Shown one piece after another: positions 33,888-46,819 of a stretch of 64,000 bases of DNA. A model generated the notes under the pieces. That model was not told the DNA's origin, ran no database searches, and was given only the letters and a program-made list of their open reading frames with translations. Source of the stretch: Acanthochromis polyacanthus (lineage: Eukaryota > Chordata > Actinopteri > Pomacentridae); contig NC_067120.1 of assembly GCF_021347895.1 (NCBI RefSeq), forward strand, positions 23,297,361-23,361,360, given 5' to 3'. The translations under genes were made by a program, and so were the position numbers. The first letter of the stretch is position 1; each line of letters starts with the position of its first letter.

Positions 33888-34115
33888 TATGTGGATAAAT
33901 TTCAACGTTAGTTCACATTGCCGTTTTGTAAAGTAAAGTAATTTTACAGTGTTTGAGCAGAGCTGTAGGTGAGCTGGTGTGCTTGAGCTGCCCAGAGGGG
34001 GAGGGGTGAGTGGAGAGAGAGGCAGATACTATGTAGATCTGTGCATTCTGAGAGAGACAACAGTGTGGAGTTACAACTGGGCTATTTTAAGGTAGGGAGG
34101 AACTATTTTCATGGA

Positions 34116-35419
34116 AAAAATGTAAAATGAATTTCTATTGTTTTCGTTCGGTGATTGTAGGTGGACGTTCACTTTCTTGGTACACTCTGATTTGCAGCTC
34201 TGTCAGAATCACAATTTATGGGATTGAGATGGGAACTTGATCATCAGCACCTGAGTGAAGATCAAGTTGGATATGTGTGGGTTAAAAGCCATGTGCGGTG
34301 AAAGCTTAACGCTGTTAATTAAATGTGTGTTTGGTGAGCTTAACCTCATCTGTGTTTTTGTCTTTTTGATTTATCAATGGTTGTGTCAGCATCTGCTTAT
34401 TGTTTAACACCAAATCTGATAGATTGGCGCTTTTAGCCATAATTACAAGTTGGATGATAATAAACCTCAGAAACTGTTTAGTATATGGCATTAGGATAAA
34501 GAAAATCAACCTGCTTTCATGCTTATTTATGCATCTCTTAAGTTCTGTTTCTTATTGCAGTAAATTTAAACTTTCACTCCTCATTTCCCTTGCAGTGCAG
34601 CAGTGCCCATCTGCAGCACACTGAAAAAAGAAAAAACAAGCAAATTTTGCAGATCAAAACTGCCAGACTAACTCAGTTTCTCTACTATTCAAACACTACT
34701 CAGGAGCGGTAAATACCCTGGCATGAACAAATCCTGGTTTGTCTAGGTTCCTTGTAATCCTTTTCATTCAGCACATACACTCCGTTCATGCATAGATCAA
34801 CATTTACAAAGGTACATTCATTGGATGAACATGGTAAATCCTAATCTTTAGCCATAACCCCTTGAGGTCATTACATCTCCTTGCAGAGCAAGATTATTGG
34901 AGGTAATCCTACACTGAAACCCCAGGATTTACACCATGTAGATCCTAAGAGAACTCAACCGCTCATAAAAGTGGGCTATCACTATGTCCTCATGTGTGAT
35001 GACTGCAGCAAATGGAGGAGAGCTTGGGAGCTTAAGAGATTCACAGGGTAAAGTCCTTCTTCTACAGCCAGGCTGCAAGTGATGAAGTGCTATAAGAGAA
35101 GCAAATCTCCTAAATGGAGAGGAAATCATTGTTCAGCAGGAGGAAGGGTCACCTTATAGAACGCATGGAGGTGTATTGTGCAATTAATCATAAGCAAGAT
35201 ACTGATGTCACAGAGAAAAAATGCACCAAACAATGATACCTGCTGGCTGCTCTGCTGCATATTCTGTATATTCATATTATTCACTGACCCATTCATTTAG
35301 TAAACAATTCATTGTTACTTGGCATCAAGACCGATCATATTGTTTATATCTGACTTGTAGTTGAGGTAGGCATGTGCATCACTTTCAGTGCTTGAATTAA
35401 GAGCAATTAAGTGCCTCTG
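34116..35419. other. No recognisable feature
   Basis: AT-rich. The minus frame at 34929-35129 shows no domain I can name. Confidence 0.5.
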
Positions 35420-36180
35420 ACAATGCAATGTCCACTACCTTGCAGTCAGTCATCACCCATCTGGACAATAAAGACACCTATTCTGGAATCCTGTACAATG
35501 ACTTCAGCTCATCATGTAATATCATCATCCCCCAGATGCTAATGGAGAAACTTGTCCTACTTTGCTTGGATGCTGCCACATGTCACTGGGTCTTGGACTT
35601 TCTGACTGAGCGACCCCAGTCTGTCCAGGTCAGAAAGAACATTTCCAACTCCATCACGCTGCTCAGTCCACTGTTGTTGCTAACACATGACTGTGCCACA
35701 ACACACAAGGGGATCCAGATCATCAAGTTCACGGACAACACCACAGTGGTGGGACTCATTCGTGGAAATGAGGAATCAACGTACAGGGACGAAGTTAAAC
35801 ACCTAGAGAGCGGATGCTGTGAGAACAACCTGCTGCTCAACATGAACAAAACGAAGGAGATGATCATGGACTTTCAGAGGTCGCAACCTGAGCATGCTCT
35901 CCTCAGCATCAGAGTGGAGAACATCAAGTTCCTCGGAGTGCAGACCTCGCAGGACTTGATCTGGAATAAGAACACCTCAACAATCATCAAACAGTCCCAG
36001 TAGAGATTGTTTTCCTGAGGAAACTGAAACAAGCCTCTCTCCCCACCAGCATCCTCTGGACTTTCTACAGAGGTGTGGTCGAGAGTGCCATCAGGCAAAT
36101 GTTTTCAGAGCATTAAAGGCAGAACCAACAAACTGATCAACAGCTTCATTCCTCAAGCTGCCAGAATGCTCAACTATTGA
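35420..36180 (+). pseudogene. LINE reverse transcriptase fragment (palm/thumb), inactive
   Basis: The frame at 35428-36003 reads THLDNKDTYSGILYNDFSSS, then WVLDFLTERPQSVQV, IIKFTDNTTVVGL, KTKEMIMDFQR and KFLGVQTS: the palm order of a Rex1/L2-type RT. The YADD box has become FTDN, so one catalytic aspartate is lost. The PQGCVLSP motif is deleted between ITL and LSPLL. Later sequence to about 36180 continues in other frames. It is clearly dead and much older than the LINE at 25 kb. Confidence 0.8.
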
Positions 36181-36557
36181 TCCAGATAGACACACACTTC
36201 TGCACCTTAAATTCAATTTTAGCATTTTTAGTTTTAGTTTCAGTATGTAAATTATTTCTCATTCCACAAGGTCACCTTAACTGTCATGCACTTTACATCA
36301 CAGGCTGCTGCTATGGACACTTCATAGCAGTTCAACTGCTGATTTTATCAATTGTGCCAGTTTTGTAAAACAACATCTTAGGGATGTGTTCATGTGTGTG
36401 GACAGGACGGAGTGTGGGTGTGTGATTGCACAAGTGTGGGTGATCTTAACTTTTTTTCTATTTGCCTTTTCTTTCTCTAGTGTAAAGTTTGTTTAATTGC
36501 TTTAAATTGGATCCTGGAGAGGTGCTCTCTCGTCTTGCCTTGCACTACTGTTGTAAA

Positions 36558-37596
36558 TGGGTCATTCCAGAATTGGAGAACAGTTCATGTCCCAGCCATC
36601 AAATTTCAAATAATCCATGTAAAAAATAATAAAACATACAGTTGTGGTATACATGTGCTTGTCCTGAAACCAAATCTAAAAAACAAACTAGGTGAAAAGA
36701 ATGTTTGAAAATATTTTGAAAAATACCAAGAAAGTCTGGAGTTCCCCCTAAAATGCCATTTTTCTCTTGTCCCACCCCTCGATGACCAAATTGAGTCTCA
36801 AATAAAACCGTTAAAATGACATTTATATCTCCTTTTTTGCTGTTATTGTTTTCATTGATGTCTCTTTTAAATGTGGGAACATTCAGTAATCAATATAATA
36901 TTTTAAATAACAATTATGCATGGAACGTGTGTCCCACAACAACCCAGTTAGAATATCCTTTTTAGCTGGTAGAAGAAGAAGAAAACAGTGAATTACATGA
37001 TACGCTGGAATTAACATCATCAAACAGTTTTTCAAAAGAATGGGTAGAGCAAAGGTATGTCCTCTGTTCTGTTTTTCATATTTTCATGACGTCAGCCTTG
37101 ACTGAATGTCTCACTCTGCCTCATGCAACCATGTTATCATCAGGATTAGGCAAATTCTTTTTACTTTTTTCCTTACTTTTTTCTATCAACAAGTTTGTCC
37201 TCTGGGTCAGCGGTAACAGCTAGCTAAATATCTAGCTTCTGCTTCTGAGAAAAAGCTAATACTAGCAGGGATTGCAACCTTGTTACTCTGATTAGAGAAG
37301 GTTTTGCAAACAACAAATAAAACATGGAATAAAAATGGTACCAATGATGTTTAAGCTGAGCCAATCAAGCCTTTGATAGTTTATTACCTATTTTTGATGA
37401 ATATGGAGCAGAAAATTGTAAAAGAGAAGGTATATTTTTCAGATATTTTGTACCCCAAATGTCCTCCAGCTCTGGAATGACCCAGATACATAGAGCTTTA
37501 TGATTAGTATATACTAGAAATACAGAAATATTAGCTGGTGAATGAATAGCCACTTTCCATAGTCAGGTTGTTGTATAAATGGGCTAATAGCCAGGC
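36558..37596 (+). repeat. Arm A of a 1.04-kb inverted pair; contains a 927-bp TIR element
   Basis: Bases 36558-37484 have inverted ends related to TGGGTCATTCCAGAATTGGA. Similarity to arm B, in reverse orientation, continues past the right terminus for about 112 bp to CTAATAGCCAGGCT (37596). There are no coding frames. It is probably a non-autonomous DNA transposon family. Confidence 0.75.
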
Positions 37597-37999
37597 TTTA
37601 AGGGTTCAGGGTCAGAGCTACAAATGCTGTTACAGAGTAAATATCAATCTTATGACCATGAGTCAGTGACATCAGTGTTTTTGAACCACCTCTGAAAAAT
37701 CCCAACTCTAAACAATTTGATTCAAATAAAATGAAGCTCAAGAATACTACAACTATTTCAATAATCCTAGTTTTAAACCAAAATGCATCACACTTGGCTA
37801 CCTCAAAAAAGGGTGGTAGTTTTTTTTTTTTTTTTAAGTGATTTAAATGTTAATTTCTCTATTAAAAGATATGTTCTGGCAAACTACTGTAACCTCTGAA
37901 GTAAAATAAAAAAGGTTCAGGTGGGCTATAGCAGGTCTCAGGCCCCTGTAATGGGCAATACTAATACTGAGGGACCAAATTCCAAATGGTTTGTTACAA
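37597..37999. other. No recognisable feature
   Basis: Short AT-rich stretch with a T15 run near 37820. Confidence 0.5.
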
Positions 38000-38535
38000 C
38001 TGTCTGTCTGTCCCTCTGTTTGTCTGTCTGTCTGTTAGCAACATTACTCAAAACAGACTAACGGATTTGGATGACATTTTTAGGGGAGGTCAAAAATGAC
38101 ACAAGGACCAAGTGGCTAGATTTTAGCAGTGATGCGGCTTAAAGTCCGGATCCACAGAATTGTTGAAGATTTCTGTATCAGTGCAAGATAGCGACACCAC
38201 ACTGTCACTGTAACTATGACTACAAATGAACACTACATCTGCTGCCTACTGACGATCACATGATTGTGATCCTAATAGAAATTGACCACTGTGGACTGGG
38301 ACTGCCGGAAATGATTCAAGGAAGAATTGATTAAATTGTCTAGGTGTTTCCGAGTCTCGTAAATTCCTCCTACATATTTAAGTTACACAATTCGGTATCC
38401 ATACATAATGTACGCATGCACAACACATGCCTGTACTCAGCACAAGGTCATTTTGCTTGTGGGTACATGTATGTTAAATGGCCACTTTCTATGTTGCTGT
38501 GATTTCTGATCATCAATATCTAACAAACAAATGCT
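38000..38535 (+). mobile_element. Helitron-like element, copy H4, opposite orientation
   Basis: Begins in TCTG repeats then GTTAGCAACATTACTCAAAA and runs inward as the reverse of H2/H5. It passes CTGACGATCACATGATTGTG and the TGTGGGTACATGTATGTTAA segment. The hairpin/CTAG end is not preserved. Confidence 0.65.
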
Positions 38536-40985
38536 GCATTTCTAAAATAAATGATGTCAGATATTGCCATTTTGTCCAAGCTGCTGGTGTCCCACAGATA
38601 TGCACAAGATGCCCTTCAATATTGGTGTCGCCCAAAGCAAACTGATGTGAAGGAGTTAAATGCAGTTAAAAGGAGCCTCACGAGGATGTTTGTGGAATGA
38701 TGCAGTTTCCATGTGTCTTTTGTCAGACTATTATTTTTTCACTTAGTTTCATTTTATTTTGTGACTTCAGTTTTGTTTTCACTCACAAGTTGTATACCAT
38801 GGGCACTAAAGCTGCATTTCTTGGTTAGCTTTAGGAGAAGACCATGGGTTTTGGTTAAAACACACCATTTCACAACATTCACCACATGTTAGAAGGCAAA
38901 TTTCTTGCTGCTGGAAAAGGAGCATCAGTGAGGATAACAACAGAGATCATCTGACTGTGGACACATGGCATTTCTTTTGGACAATCACAGAGTTTCACCA
39001 GCGGTCCTACTAATGACCCTGCATGTCGAAAATGATGCTAAAGGCTACCCAGCGTGATTACATGTGACACAAAGGGGCTCTGACAAAGCAGCCACATGTG
39101 ATGAGATGAAAATGAGACCAAGCTCTCAGTTTCCATCCATTCTACCACTCATGTTTTAGAGAAACTACAGTGCTTGTAACAATAGTACTATATATTCAGC
39201 TCTCTTGGGAGCAAGTGGATAACAAATGGTTGTATTTTTATGGTGTAAGATCTCCTGCTGAGTATATTATGTTCTTCATCTTCCTTCAAAGTGTCAAAAA
39301 TGCTTGAATCTTGAATGTGTAATGACCACTGCTTATCTTTAGAAACTTCATCTGCCTTGGGATCAATGGTGAACATCTTCCTATGGTCACACAATGCAGA
39401 AATATTCATATAATTCTTTAAGGAGATAATTTGGACGGAAAAGTGTTGCAGAGGGTTTTACATTTCATGCTCTACTCAGTCAATTAGATGGAGAAACAGT
39501 TCACAGGAAGTGGACAGAGGCCCAGAGGCAGAAGTAATAGTCTAATTAGAGTTGAGCAGCTGACAAAGGATTGCTCACCATGTGAATGTGAAAGGCCAGT
39601 TCAGCACGTGGTCCCCACACAGGCCCACATTTTGTTAGTCCACGCTTAAGTGCTAAAAAGTAAATTGCACACTTGTTTGTTACACGGCATGCTTCATTGA
39701 GCTGCATATAATCAATCCAGCTCTCCTTCAGCAGCCATACCCACAGTTTTTTTGTTTGTTTTTTTGTCATGTCATTCAGTCTAATACAACAACAAACACC
39801 AAAGTACTGCTTGTGCTCAGACATTATAGTTTTTGGGATTCATGTCTGTGTGTGTATGTCCTTAATTGCTGTCTGTGTAGAAACTACAATCACTGGCTAG
39901 GTTTCCATCCAAATGAGTCTCAAGTAAAGTTAAAAAAAATAGGTTAGAAAAGACAAACTACCTACTAAGAAGAGAACAAAATACCATGACAGAAATTAAA
40001 CATTGTCCATAGTCCTCTCACACTCTGATTGGCTGAAATATGACTTTTCTGTTTGTCTTATGGATCACTGTGAAGAAGTTTGCTAGTTTTTCATCATTCC
40101 ACACAGGTTTGATGTTCTTGTCTGCCATGGTTTATAGCTTCCTCGGTGCAGCAAAATCTTCGGTGGATGTTAAAGTTCTATACTAAATGTAGGCAAATCC
40201 ATTTTCAGTCGTATTTTTCTTTCATTCTTCTTTAATCAATATGCCGCCTTTTCTACCTTAACCAAGCATCCAAACTTTTTTGGCAGTATTTCAAGGTTTT
40301 AACGACATTTCAAAGACTTTAAAACTTGGGGGAGGAAGGAGAGTTTTGTTTTGTTGTTCATACGGTAGAGATGGACATAAAAATATGGAAATGGAAATGC
40401 ACCAACAAACACTCAGTGCTGATAGAAAACACATGGATGGAAACAAACGCAGTCATTGCTCTTGACATGTAGCCACCATTTAGAGTAAATCAGGTCACTT
40501 TGCTGCCTGTTATCACTTGCTGTTTTGCATTAAAAAAAGCTTTACATAAGCACATACTTAAAATCCCTGCATCTCTGTTTAACACACAAACACAGTACTG
40601 ACGCAAACAAACACATGGGCCATTGGAAATAATCAATTTAACCCCAACACTGACACATACACACACATGCACTTCCTGACTCCTGTTCTGACCTCTAATT
40701 CTATTTGTGTGTGAGAGTGAATGAGCTACTGGTCAACAAAATGGCCTCAGGCCTCAGTGAGTTTGACTGACCCAGTTTACAATGACGTTTTAGGCATTTA
40801 GCATACACTGACTTACCCTGAACGACCTAATGAATGGAACACATTAGAGTAAACTTCAGTTCATCTGCCATTACCCTTGAAATCATTTTAGGAAGGGCAA
40901 GAAAAAATATATAGAATAATGACTTATGAGTGTAAAACATTAACTGTCGAGTCAACTGCCTAGCTCATGAGGCAAAAGTTAACTC
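38536..40985. other. No recognisable feature in 2.4 kb
   Basis: No repeat terminus or exon seen. Small frames at 39188-39409 and 39546-39824 lack domains. Confidence 0.5.
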
Positions 40986-40987
40986 TA

Positions 40988-41130
40988 CACTGATCAGCCA
41001 AAACATGCTGATCACTTTGGCTTCCAGGAGGGTGAGAAATGGACTCTATAGACCTGTGAAGGTGCCCCGTGCCCTCTAGCACAAATACATTAACAGCAGA
41101 TCCTTTAGGTTTCCAACACTCTCTTACTGG
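40988..41130. repeat. Tc1-like terminus fragment
   Basis: TA followed by CACTGATCAGCCAAAACATG, and downstream GTGAAGGTGCCCCGTGCCCT and AGCAGATCCTT, recall a common teleost Tc1 family. The other end is missing. Confidence 0.5.
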
Positions 41131-41185
41131 CTCATGGTTTGTCCGACAACTGCTGCTCACCACTGTACACTGAGAGAACCTTGAA

Positions 41186-42228
41186 AGCCTGACTATTAGC
41201 AGATTTATACAACAAACTGACTATGGAAAGTGGCTATTCATTGATCAGCTAATGTTTCTAGATCAACAAGACACGCTCTTCTAGATATCTAATATATACT
41301 AATCATATAGCTATATGTAAATGGATCATTCCAGAATTGGAGGACATCTGTGCTACAAAATATTTGAAAAATATACCATCTCTTTTACAATTTTCTGCTA
41401 CATATTCATCAATAATAGGCAATAAACTATCAAAGGCTTGATTGGCTCAGCTTAAACATCAGTGGTACCACTTTTATTCCATGTTTTATTTGTTGTTTGC
41501 TAAACCTTCTCTAATCCCAGTAACAGGGCTCCTAATCCATGCAAGTGTTAGCTTTTTCTCAGAAGCAGAAGCTAGATATTTAGCTAGCGATTACTGCGGA
41601 CCAAGAGGACAAACTTACTGACAGAAAAAGTAATGAAAAAAGTAAAAAGAATTTGTTTTATCCTGATAATATGCATAACAGGGTTGCGTGAGGTAGAGTG
41701 AGACATTCAATCAAGGCTGACAATGTAATGAAAATATGAAAAATAGAAGAGAGGACATACCTTTGCTCTACCCATTCTTTTGAAAACTGTTTGCTGATGT
41801 GAATTCCAGCGTATCATGTGATTCATTGCTTTCTACCTGGGTTTAACTGGGTTGTTGTGGGACACATGTTCCATGCATAATACATAAAATTTAAAATATT
41901 GTGTTTATTACAAAATGGTCCCACACTAACAAAAGACATCAATGGAAAAAGCAATATCAAAAAAGGCCATTTAAATGTAATTTTAACTGTTTATTTGAGA
42001 TTCAATTTGGTTATCAGGGGTGGGCCAATTTAAAAATGGCATTTTAACGAGGAACTCCAGACTTACTTGGTATTTTTCAAAATATTTTCATACATTCTTT
42101 TCTCCTACTTTGTTTAGATTTGGTCTCAGGACATTTACACAACAACTGCATGCTTTAGTATATTTTACATGGATCATTTGAAATTTGATGGGTTGGACAT
42201 ACAATGTCCTCCAATTGTGGAAAGACCC

Positions 42229-42229
<1 letters not shown>
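41186..42229 (-). repeat. Arm B of the 1.04-kb inverted pair
   Basis: Reverse-orientation match to arm A. AGCCTGACTATTAG at 41186 pairs with the end of arm A, and the terminus ATGGATCATTCCAGAATTGG begins at 41331. The other terminus ends at 42229 and runs straight into an ATCT microsatellite. Confidence 0.75.
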
Positions 42230-42289
<60 letters not shown>

Positions 42290-42312
42290 CCTTCTGTCTA
42301 TCTATTTATCTA
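42229..42312 (+). repeat. (ATCT)n microsatellite
   Basis: About 60 bp of perfect ATCT then imperfect units. Confidence 0.95.
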
Positions 42313-42828
42313 TTGCACATCTGACCATGCAATAATACATTGGCTGTATATCGTCCTTACTTTTATTCAGTTTTGCATATTCTGGATTTCTGGATTTCCA
42401 TCACCATATGCACCCTCTGGGTAAACTGTGTGGAGGTGAGGGGATAGGAGAGGATGCACACATGCACACTCCAAAAAGGTGTTTGTAGGCTGCTACTCTA
42501 TGTTTAATATGAATAGCTACAACAAAAATAAAAACGCACTGGTCAATATACGACTGTTGTTCACAAATGTCTCCAAACCCTTCCAAAATAAGGAGACAAA
42601 GCTAAGCTGCACATGTAATACATAATGTGATTCTACTACCTGACTGTGGTTGGCTGTGGATTCCCCTAGGTCCTAATGATACAGTCCAACCACAAGTGTA
42701 AGATAGAAATTTAAAATGCTAAAATTAAGTAAAACCTAACTATGAAGAAAATTCATCTGTTTTAAAAGTATGATGCAAATTGAGCAATGAACATCAAAGT
42801 GGCCTGTGTTGCAACTTTCAGTATAATT
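42313..42828. other. No recognisable feature
   Basis: Spacer without motifs. Confidence 0.5.
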
Positions 42829-42999
42829 AATTAACCTCAGCGTATTTTTGGACCGTGGGAGGAAGACGGACTACCCGGAGAAAACCCATGCATGCACAGG
42901 GAGGACATGCAAACTCCATGCAGAAAGATCCTGGGAAGGCGAACCAGGGATCTTCTCAGTGCAAGGTAAAAGTGCAAACCACTAATCCACTGTGCAGCC
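42829..42999 (-). repeat. SINE, 5' part
   Basis: Matches the head and body of the SINE at 28638 (CATGCAAACTCCATGCAGAA, GGACCGTGGGAGGAAG, head GGGCTGCACAGTGGATTAGT). The tail half is missing and the head joins a microsatellite. Confidence 0.8.
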
Positions 43000-43010
43000 C
43001 ACACACACAC

Positions 43011-43107
<97 letters not shown>

Positions 43108-43115
43108 CATACATA
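43000..43115 (+). repeat. (CA)n(TA)n(GT)n(TA)n compound microsatellite
   Basis: Self-complementary arrangement: a CA/TA run, about 60 bp of GT, then a TA run and CATA. Confidence 0.95.
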
Positions 43116-43559
43116 CTTCCTGTTGAGATGCAGATTGAGAGAAGAAAAACCCTGTGAGTAAGCTCTGTTCCTTTTTATTTCACTACACGTAGAGCTCTCC
43201 TGACTCTCTGTTGTTTCCCTATTCAGTTTACTGCATCAAAGCGATGCAGAATATTGTTTCCAGTGCAGAGTTTCAGGATGTTGGCTGTGCACTGAAATAT
43301 TTTCAGTGATTTCTACACAATCATGCTGATAAACAACATGAATATTACCAGCCCAGGTTAATTCAATCACTAATTACTATTAATTATTATTAATTAATTC
43401 TGCTTAATCTATTGCTTCCATTTTTGGATCATCCTGTTCTTCTGTTTGTGTTGTTTTTGGCATTTTAGCTACAAATCCCTTTTTTTAAAAAAAACGTTGA
43501 TAAAAGTGCCCCTTTCTCTCTTTTATTCTGCCTCGTTTCAGACTGCTGCATTAAACTGC
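43116..43559. other. No recognisable feature
   Basis: AT-rich spacer. Confidence 0.5.
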
Positions 43560-44350
43560 AAAGTCCACAATGCTGTTACAGATATGCTGTAGCCATAACC
43601 CATCTGTATATCCCTCCCTCTTTTATTTCTGAATGAGCATGAGTATATTCCCACTGATGACGGCATCCTTTCCCTTCCCACTCCGGCTCAGTAGTCCTCT
43701 CTCTCTCCCTTCCCCCTCTTTCATCCAGCTGCTGTTCCTGAATGAGCATCGAAACATCCTGATCATAAACCACTGTTGTTGCCATGGTGTGAGGCAGCCA
43801 GAAACATCCGGTCTTCTGCAGACAATTTTGCATGTGCACACACACACCCAGACCTCTCGCATGCACGCGCACGCATCCTTACGTTTCAGGATTACAGCAT
43901 TTAATCTGCATGGCAACAGCCCCCAGATGCTGCTGCAATGCTCAGCTGATGGGTTAGCGAAAGAGGCTAGATATTATAACAAAAAGAAGAGGAAGCAAGA
44001 GAGGAAGACAAAGAGGAAATGCCAAGACAGGAAGATGACAGAGAGATACATGGCTCCAGAGAGAGACCCAGAGACAGAGGGTGTGCAGACAGCAGGGATG
44101 GAGAGACAAGATTAAGAATGGCTGCTTATTCATTCATAATTTCCTCTTCATTCAGATCGCCTGTCAGACCAGTGGACAGCCGTGAGCACCCTGTTACGTA
44201 AGCAAGAGAGCAGGCACGAGGCGCGAAGGGAGGGTGTGAGGGGGAGGGGCGTCTGGGGGTGAGGTCAGGTGAAGGAGGGTGGAGATGGAGGAAAAATAGA
44301 GAAAGAAAAAGGAGGCGATCAAGCCAGCTGCACTAATCCCATGCTTTTCC
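43560..44350. promoter_or_regulatory. Candidate regulatory region, not repeat-like
   Basis: This stretch has more GC and CpG than its surroundings and no repeat family I recognise. It has GTTGCCATGG (43778-43787) and ATGGCAAC (43909-43916), which fit RFX/X-box half sites. TTACGTAA lies near 44193 (PAR-bZIP type). TCAGACCAGTGGACAGC at 44164-44180 is partly like an RE1/NRSE with altered spacing. Purine-rich and G-rich parts follow to 44310. No exon is defined. Motif matches of this length arise by chance, so this is inference. Confidence 0.25.
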
Positions 44351-44510
44351 TGCTGGCCTGATCCCACTAACATCCCTATCAGAAGGCGATTTCTATATTT
44401 TATTTGTATATTTTAGATGCAAGCTTTCAAAGCCATTCTCCCCACATTAATGGTACTGTTTGTTCACAATAATCTCAATGACTTTATTGAATTTCTGAAT
44501 TACTGTACAG

Positions 44511-44848
44511 AGCAATTTCATGTTTTCCGTGAAAACTCACACTTTCATTCATGAGCTAACAAAATGATGCAAGTGTTTTGTAATCATCAATTAGTCTTTC
44601 AACACCATTAGCTAACACAATGTAGCATTAGAACACAGGAGTGATGGTTGCTGGAAATGTTCCTCTGTCCCCCTATGGATATATTCCATTAAAAATCAGC
44701 CGTTTCCAGCTAGAATAGTCATTTACCACATTAGCAATGTCTAGACTGTATTTCTGATTAATGTAATGTTATGGTCATTGGAAAAAAATGCTTTTCCTTT
44801 AAATGATAAGGACATTTCCAAGCTACCCCAAACTTTTGCTTGGTAGTG
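44511..44848 (+). mobile_element. Tc1/mariner-type MITE, copy 4, left end lost
   Basis: Interior TTTTCCGTGAAAACTCACAC and AACACAGGAGTGATGGTTGC, right end CCAAACTTTTGCTTGGTAGTG followed by TA. Same orientation as copy 1. Confidence 0.75.
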
Positions 44849-44973
44849 TACATCTCTGTGCAACCTTCTTCACTGGAAAATCATTGAGGTCACTTTGCTA
44901 AAAACGTGACGAAGAAGGACAGGGACAGGAAAAGGTTATTGATGGCAGAATGGAAACCACTATAACCTGATTA

Positions 44974-46119
44974 CAGTTTTTTTCGATTGCTAACACGAAT
45001 TGGTCGAAACTGAAGTCACATGTTCAAAACTCTTAACACAGCCTGCAAAACAGCAGTCCATGTGGACCAAACTGTGAATCACTTTCCATTGCTTTCACAC
45101 AAAATGCATTCAGTGACCACAGTCACCAAAATTCATGAACTCTTTTCTCAGTTTCTAGTTCACCACCTGCAAAACACTAGACTTTTACAGCACATTTTTC
45201 AAATGCTAACACGCTTTGTTCAAAACAGTTAAAACCACAATCAAAACAGAATGATGGGGGAAAAACATGAGGAATTTCTGCCACATTGAAATCTATGGAA
45301 AATCATATCAAAATATTGACAATAAAAATACATTTAAAAAATTATGTAATTCCAAACACAGCAGAGTGTAGTTGTCAGCTGAAAACCGATTCAGGCAATC
45401 TGTGTTTAGCCTCATCAGAAACCGTATAGAAGGAGACACTCAGAAAGGTTCTACCCACAATGCATTGCAAGAGAAGACATCAGATGTGTCACGGATGGAA
45501 ACATGAGGCCAAATGCAGACGACAGGGTGTGAATGTTACAGTATACATGTACATGTTGTTGGTTTTTGACTTTTATCTCATGATTTCTATTCTGCCCCCT
45601 GAATTCTGAGATTCTGCATTTTTTTGTTTACAGTAAACTTTCTATTTTTTGTAAGGTCCCAAAGTACCTATGCAAAGGCACAGAGAAAATACGTCAATGT
45701 TGTTGAAGTAAACTGTTGCATTCCCGATTCATTCTTGTTGCAATATATTACAATAAATTAGAAAACTCAAAGTGCAAGGGTCTTATTTTATAATAAATGA
45801 CTGATTTATCTAAAAAGAAATCATTCAAACTTAAAAGATTACAATTTATTTCATGTAACGCTCTCTGTTGTTAGTATTTTGCAGTTCAGTGTCCTAAGAC
45901 TGACAGTGTTTGTTTCCAAAGTGAGACTATTTGCTAGTGTTGTGGTTGAATGAGCTTATTTTGAGACATGTATGAAGTGTTTTGTTGGTGAGAAACAGTT
46001 TTAGGGACAAGATTTACTGTTTAGCTGAGATGCATGATGGAAATGCAGGTTGTGTTAAGAGTTTTGAACATGTGACTTCAGTTTCAACCAATGCGCGTTA
46101 GCAATCGAAAAAAAAACTG
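44974..46119. mobile_element. 1146-bp TIR element with ~74-bp inverted repeats and TA target
   Basis: Left end CAGTTTTTTTCGATTGCTAA and the reverse complement of the right end CAGTTTTTTTTTCGATTGCT stay similar for about 74 bp, through CTGAAGTCACATGTTCAAAA. TA flanks both (44972-44973, 46120-46121). It has no transposase frame. The target suggests the Tc1/mariner superfamily. Confidence 0.8.
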
Positions 46120-46121
46120 TA

Positions 46122-46819
46122 AAAGTGTCCCGACTGAATATCAAGCAGAGGTCTGGACTTAGACAACTAGCAGCTGCATGAACTTGGGTATGAAGTGGCT
46201 CCTTCAGAAATGTTTCATCAGGACCCAAATGGGACCAATGACAATCTTAGGGTGGCACATAAAAAGGCCATAACTAAATATCAGGAGTTCATATTTTGAA
46301 AACTACATCAGTATGAGATAAATCACCAACTTGGGTTTCTAATTTTACAATTAATGTTGAAAAGAATCAAATATGCATAGACTATTCCAGTTAAAGTGAG
46401 CATTTTTTTAAATTAGGGTGACCATTCAAAATAGTGCAAGAGAAGATGCTGCACAGTATGTGAGGGGAATCGTTCACCAATAAGCAAGACATCCATAGTT
46501 TATTTGGGATTTCAGCACTGAACATTTTGTTCATGTGTGATGATAATTCATCAAACTATGGCAACTTATGGTACAATAAATGTATTTTCATTGTTACCTC
46601 CTCCTTACATTCTGTAATGCATCCACATGCACACTATATAATATGATGGCTGCAAATATTCTGCTGGGGACAACAAACAAAAAACTTGACAGTAAAATAT
46701 TTTGGTTTTCATAAAAAGATTTAACTTTTACAGTAAAACGATATCCAGCTGCAGTGAAGCTCAGCAGTCTGATGGGTAAAAAAAAGATTTATCTGCAGCT
46801 GTAAAACTGTGACCCTGTG
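46122..46819. other. No recognisable feature
   Basis: AT-rich spacer. Confidence 0.5.

Larger units (their letters stand above)
32600..34115 (+). repeat. Unclassified dispersed repeat split by a Tc1 transposon
   Basis: GGAATCAGCTTCTGGTTTGA before the Tc1, and GGTGAGCTGGTGTGCTTGAG, CTATTTTAAGG and ATTTTCATGG after it, match 54165-54430 in the same order. The family is unknown to me. Confidence 0.6.

Noticed and set aside
42185..42424. Frame with a Tyr-Leu-Ser-Ile repeat
   Set aside because: Translation of the ATCT microsatellite.
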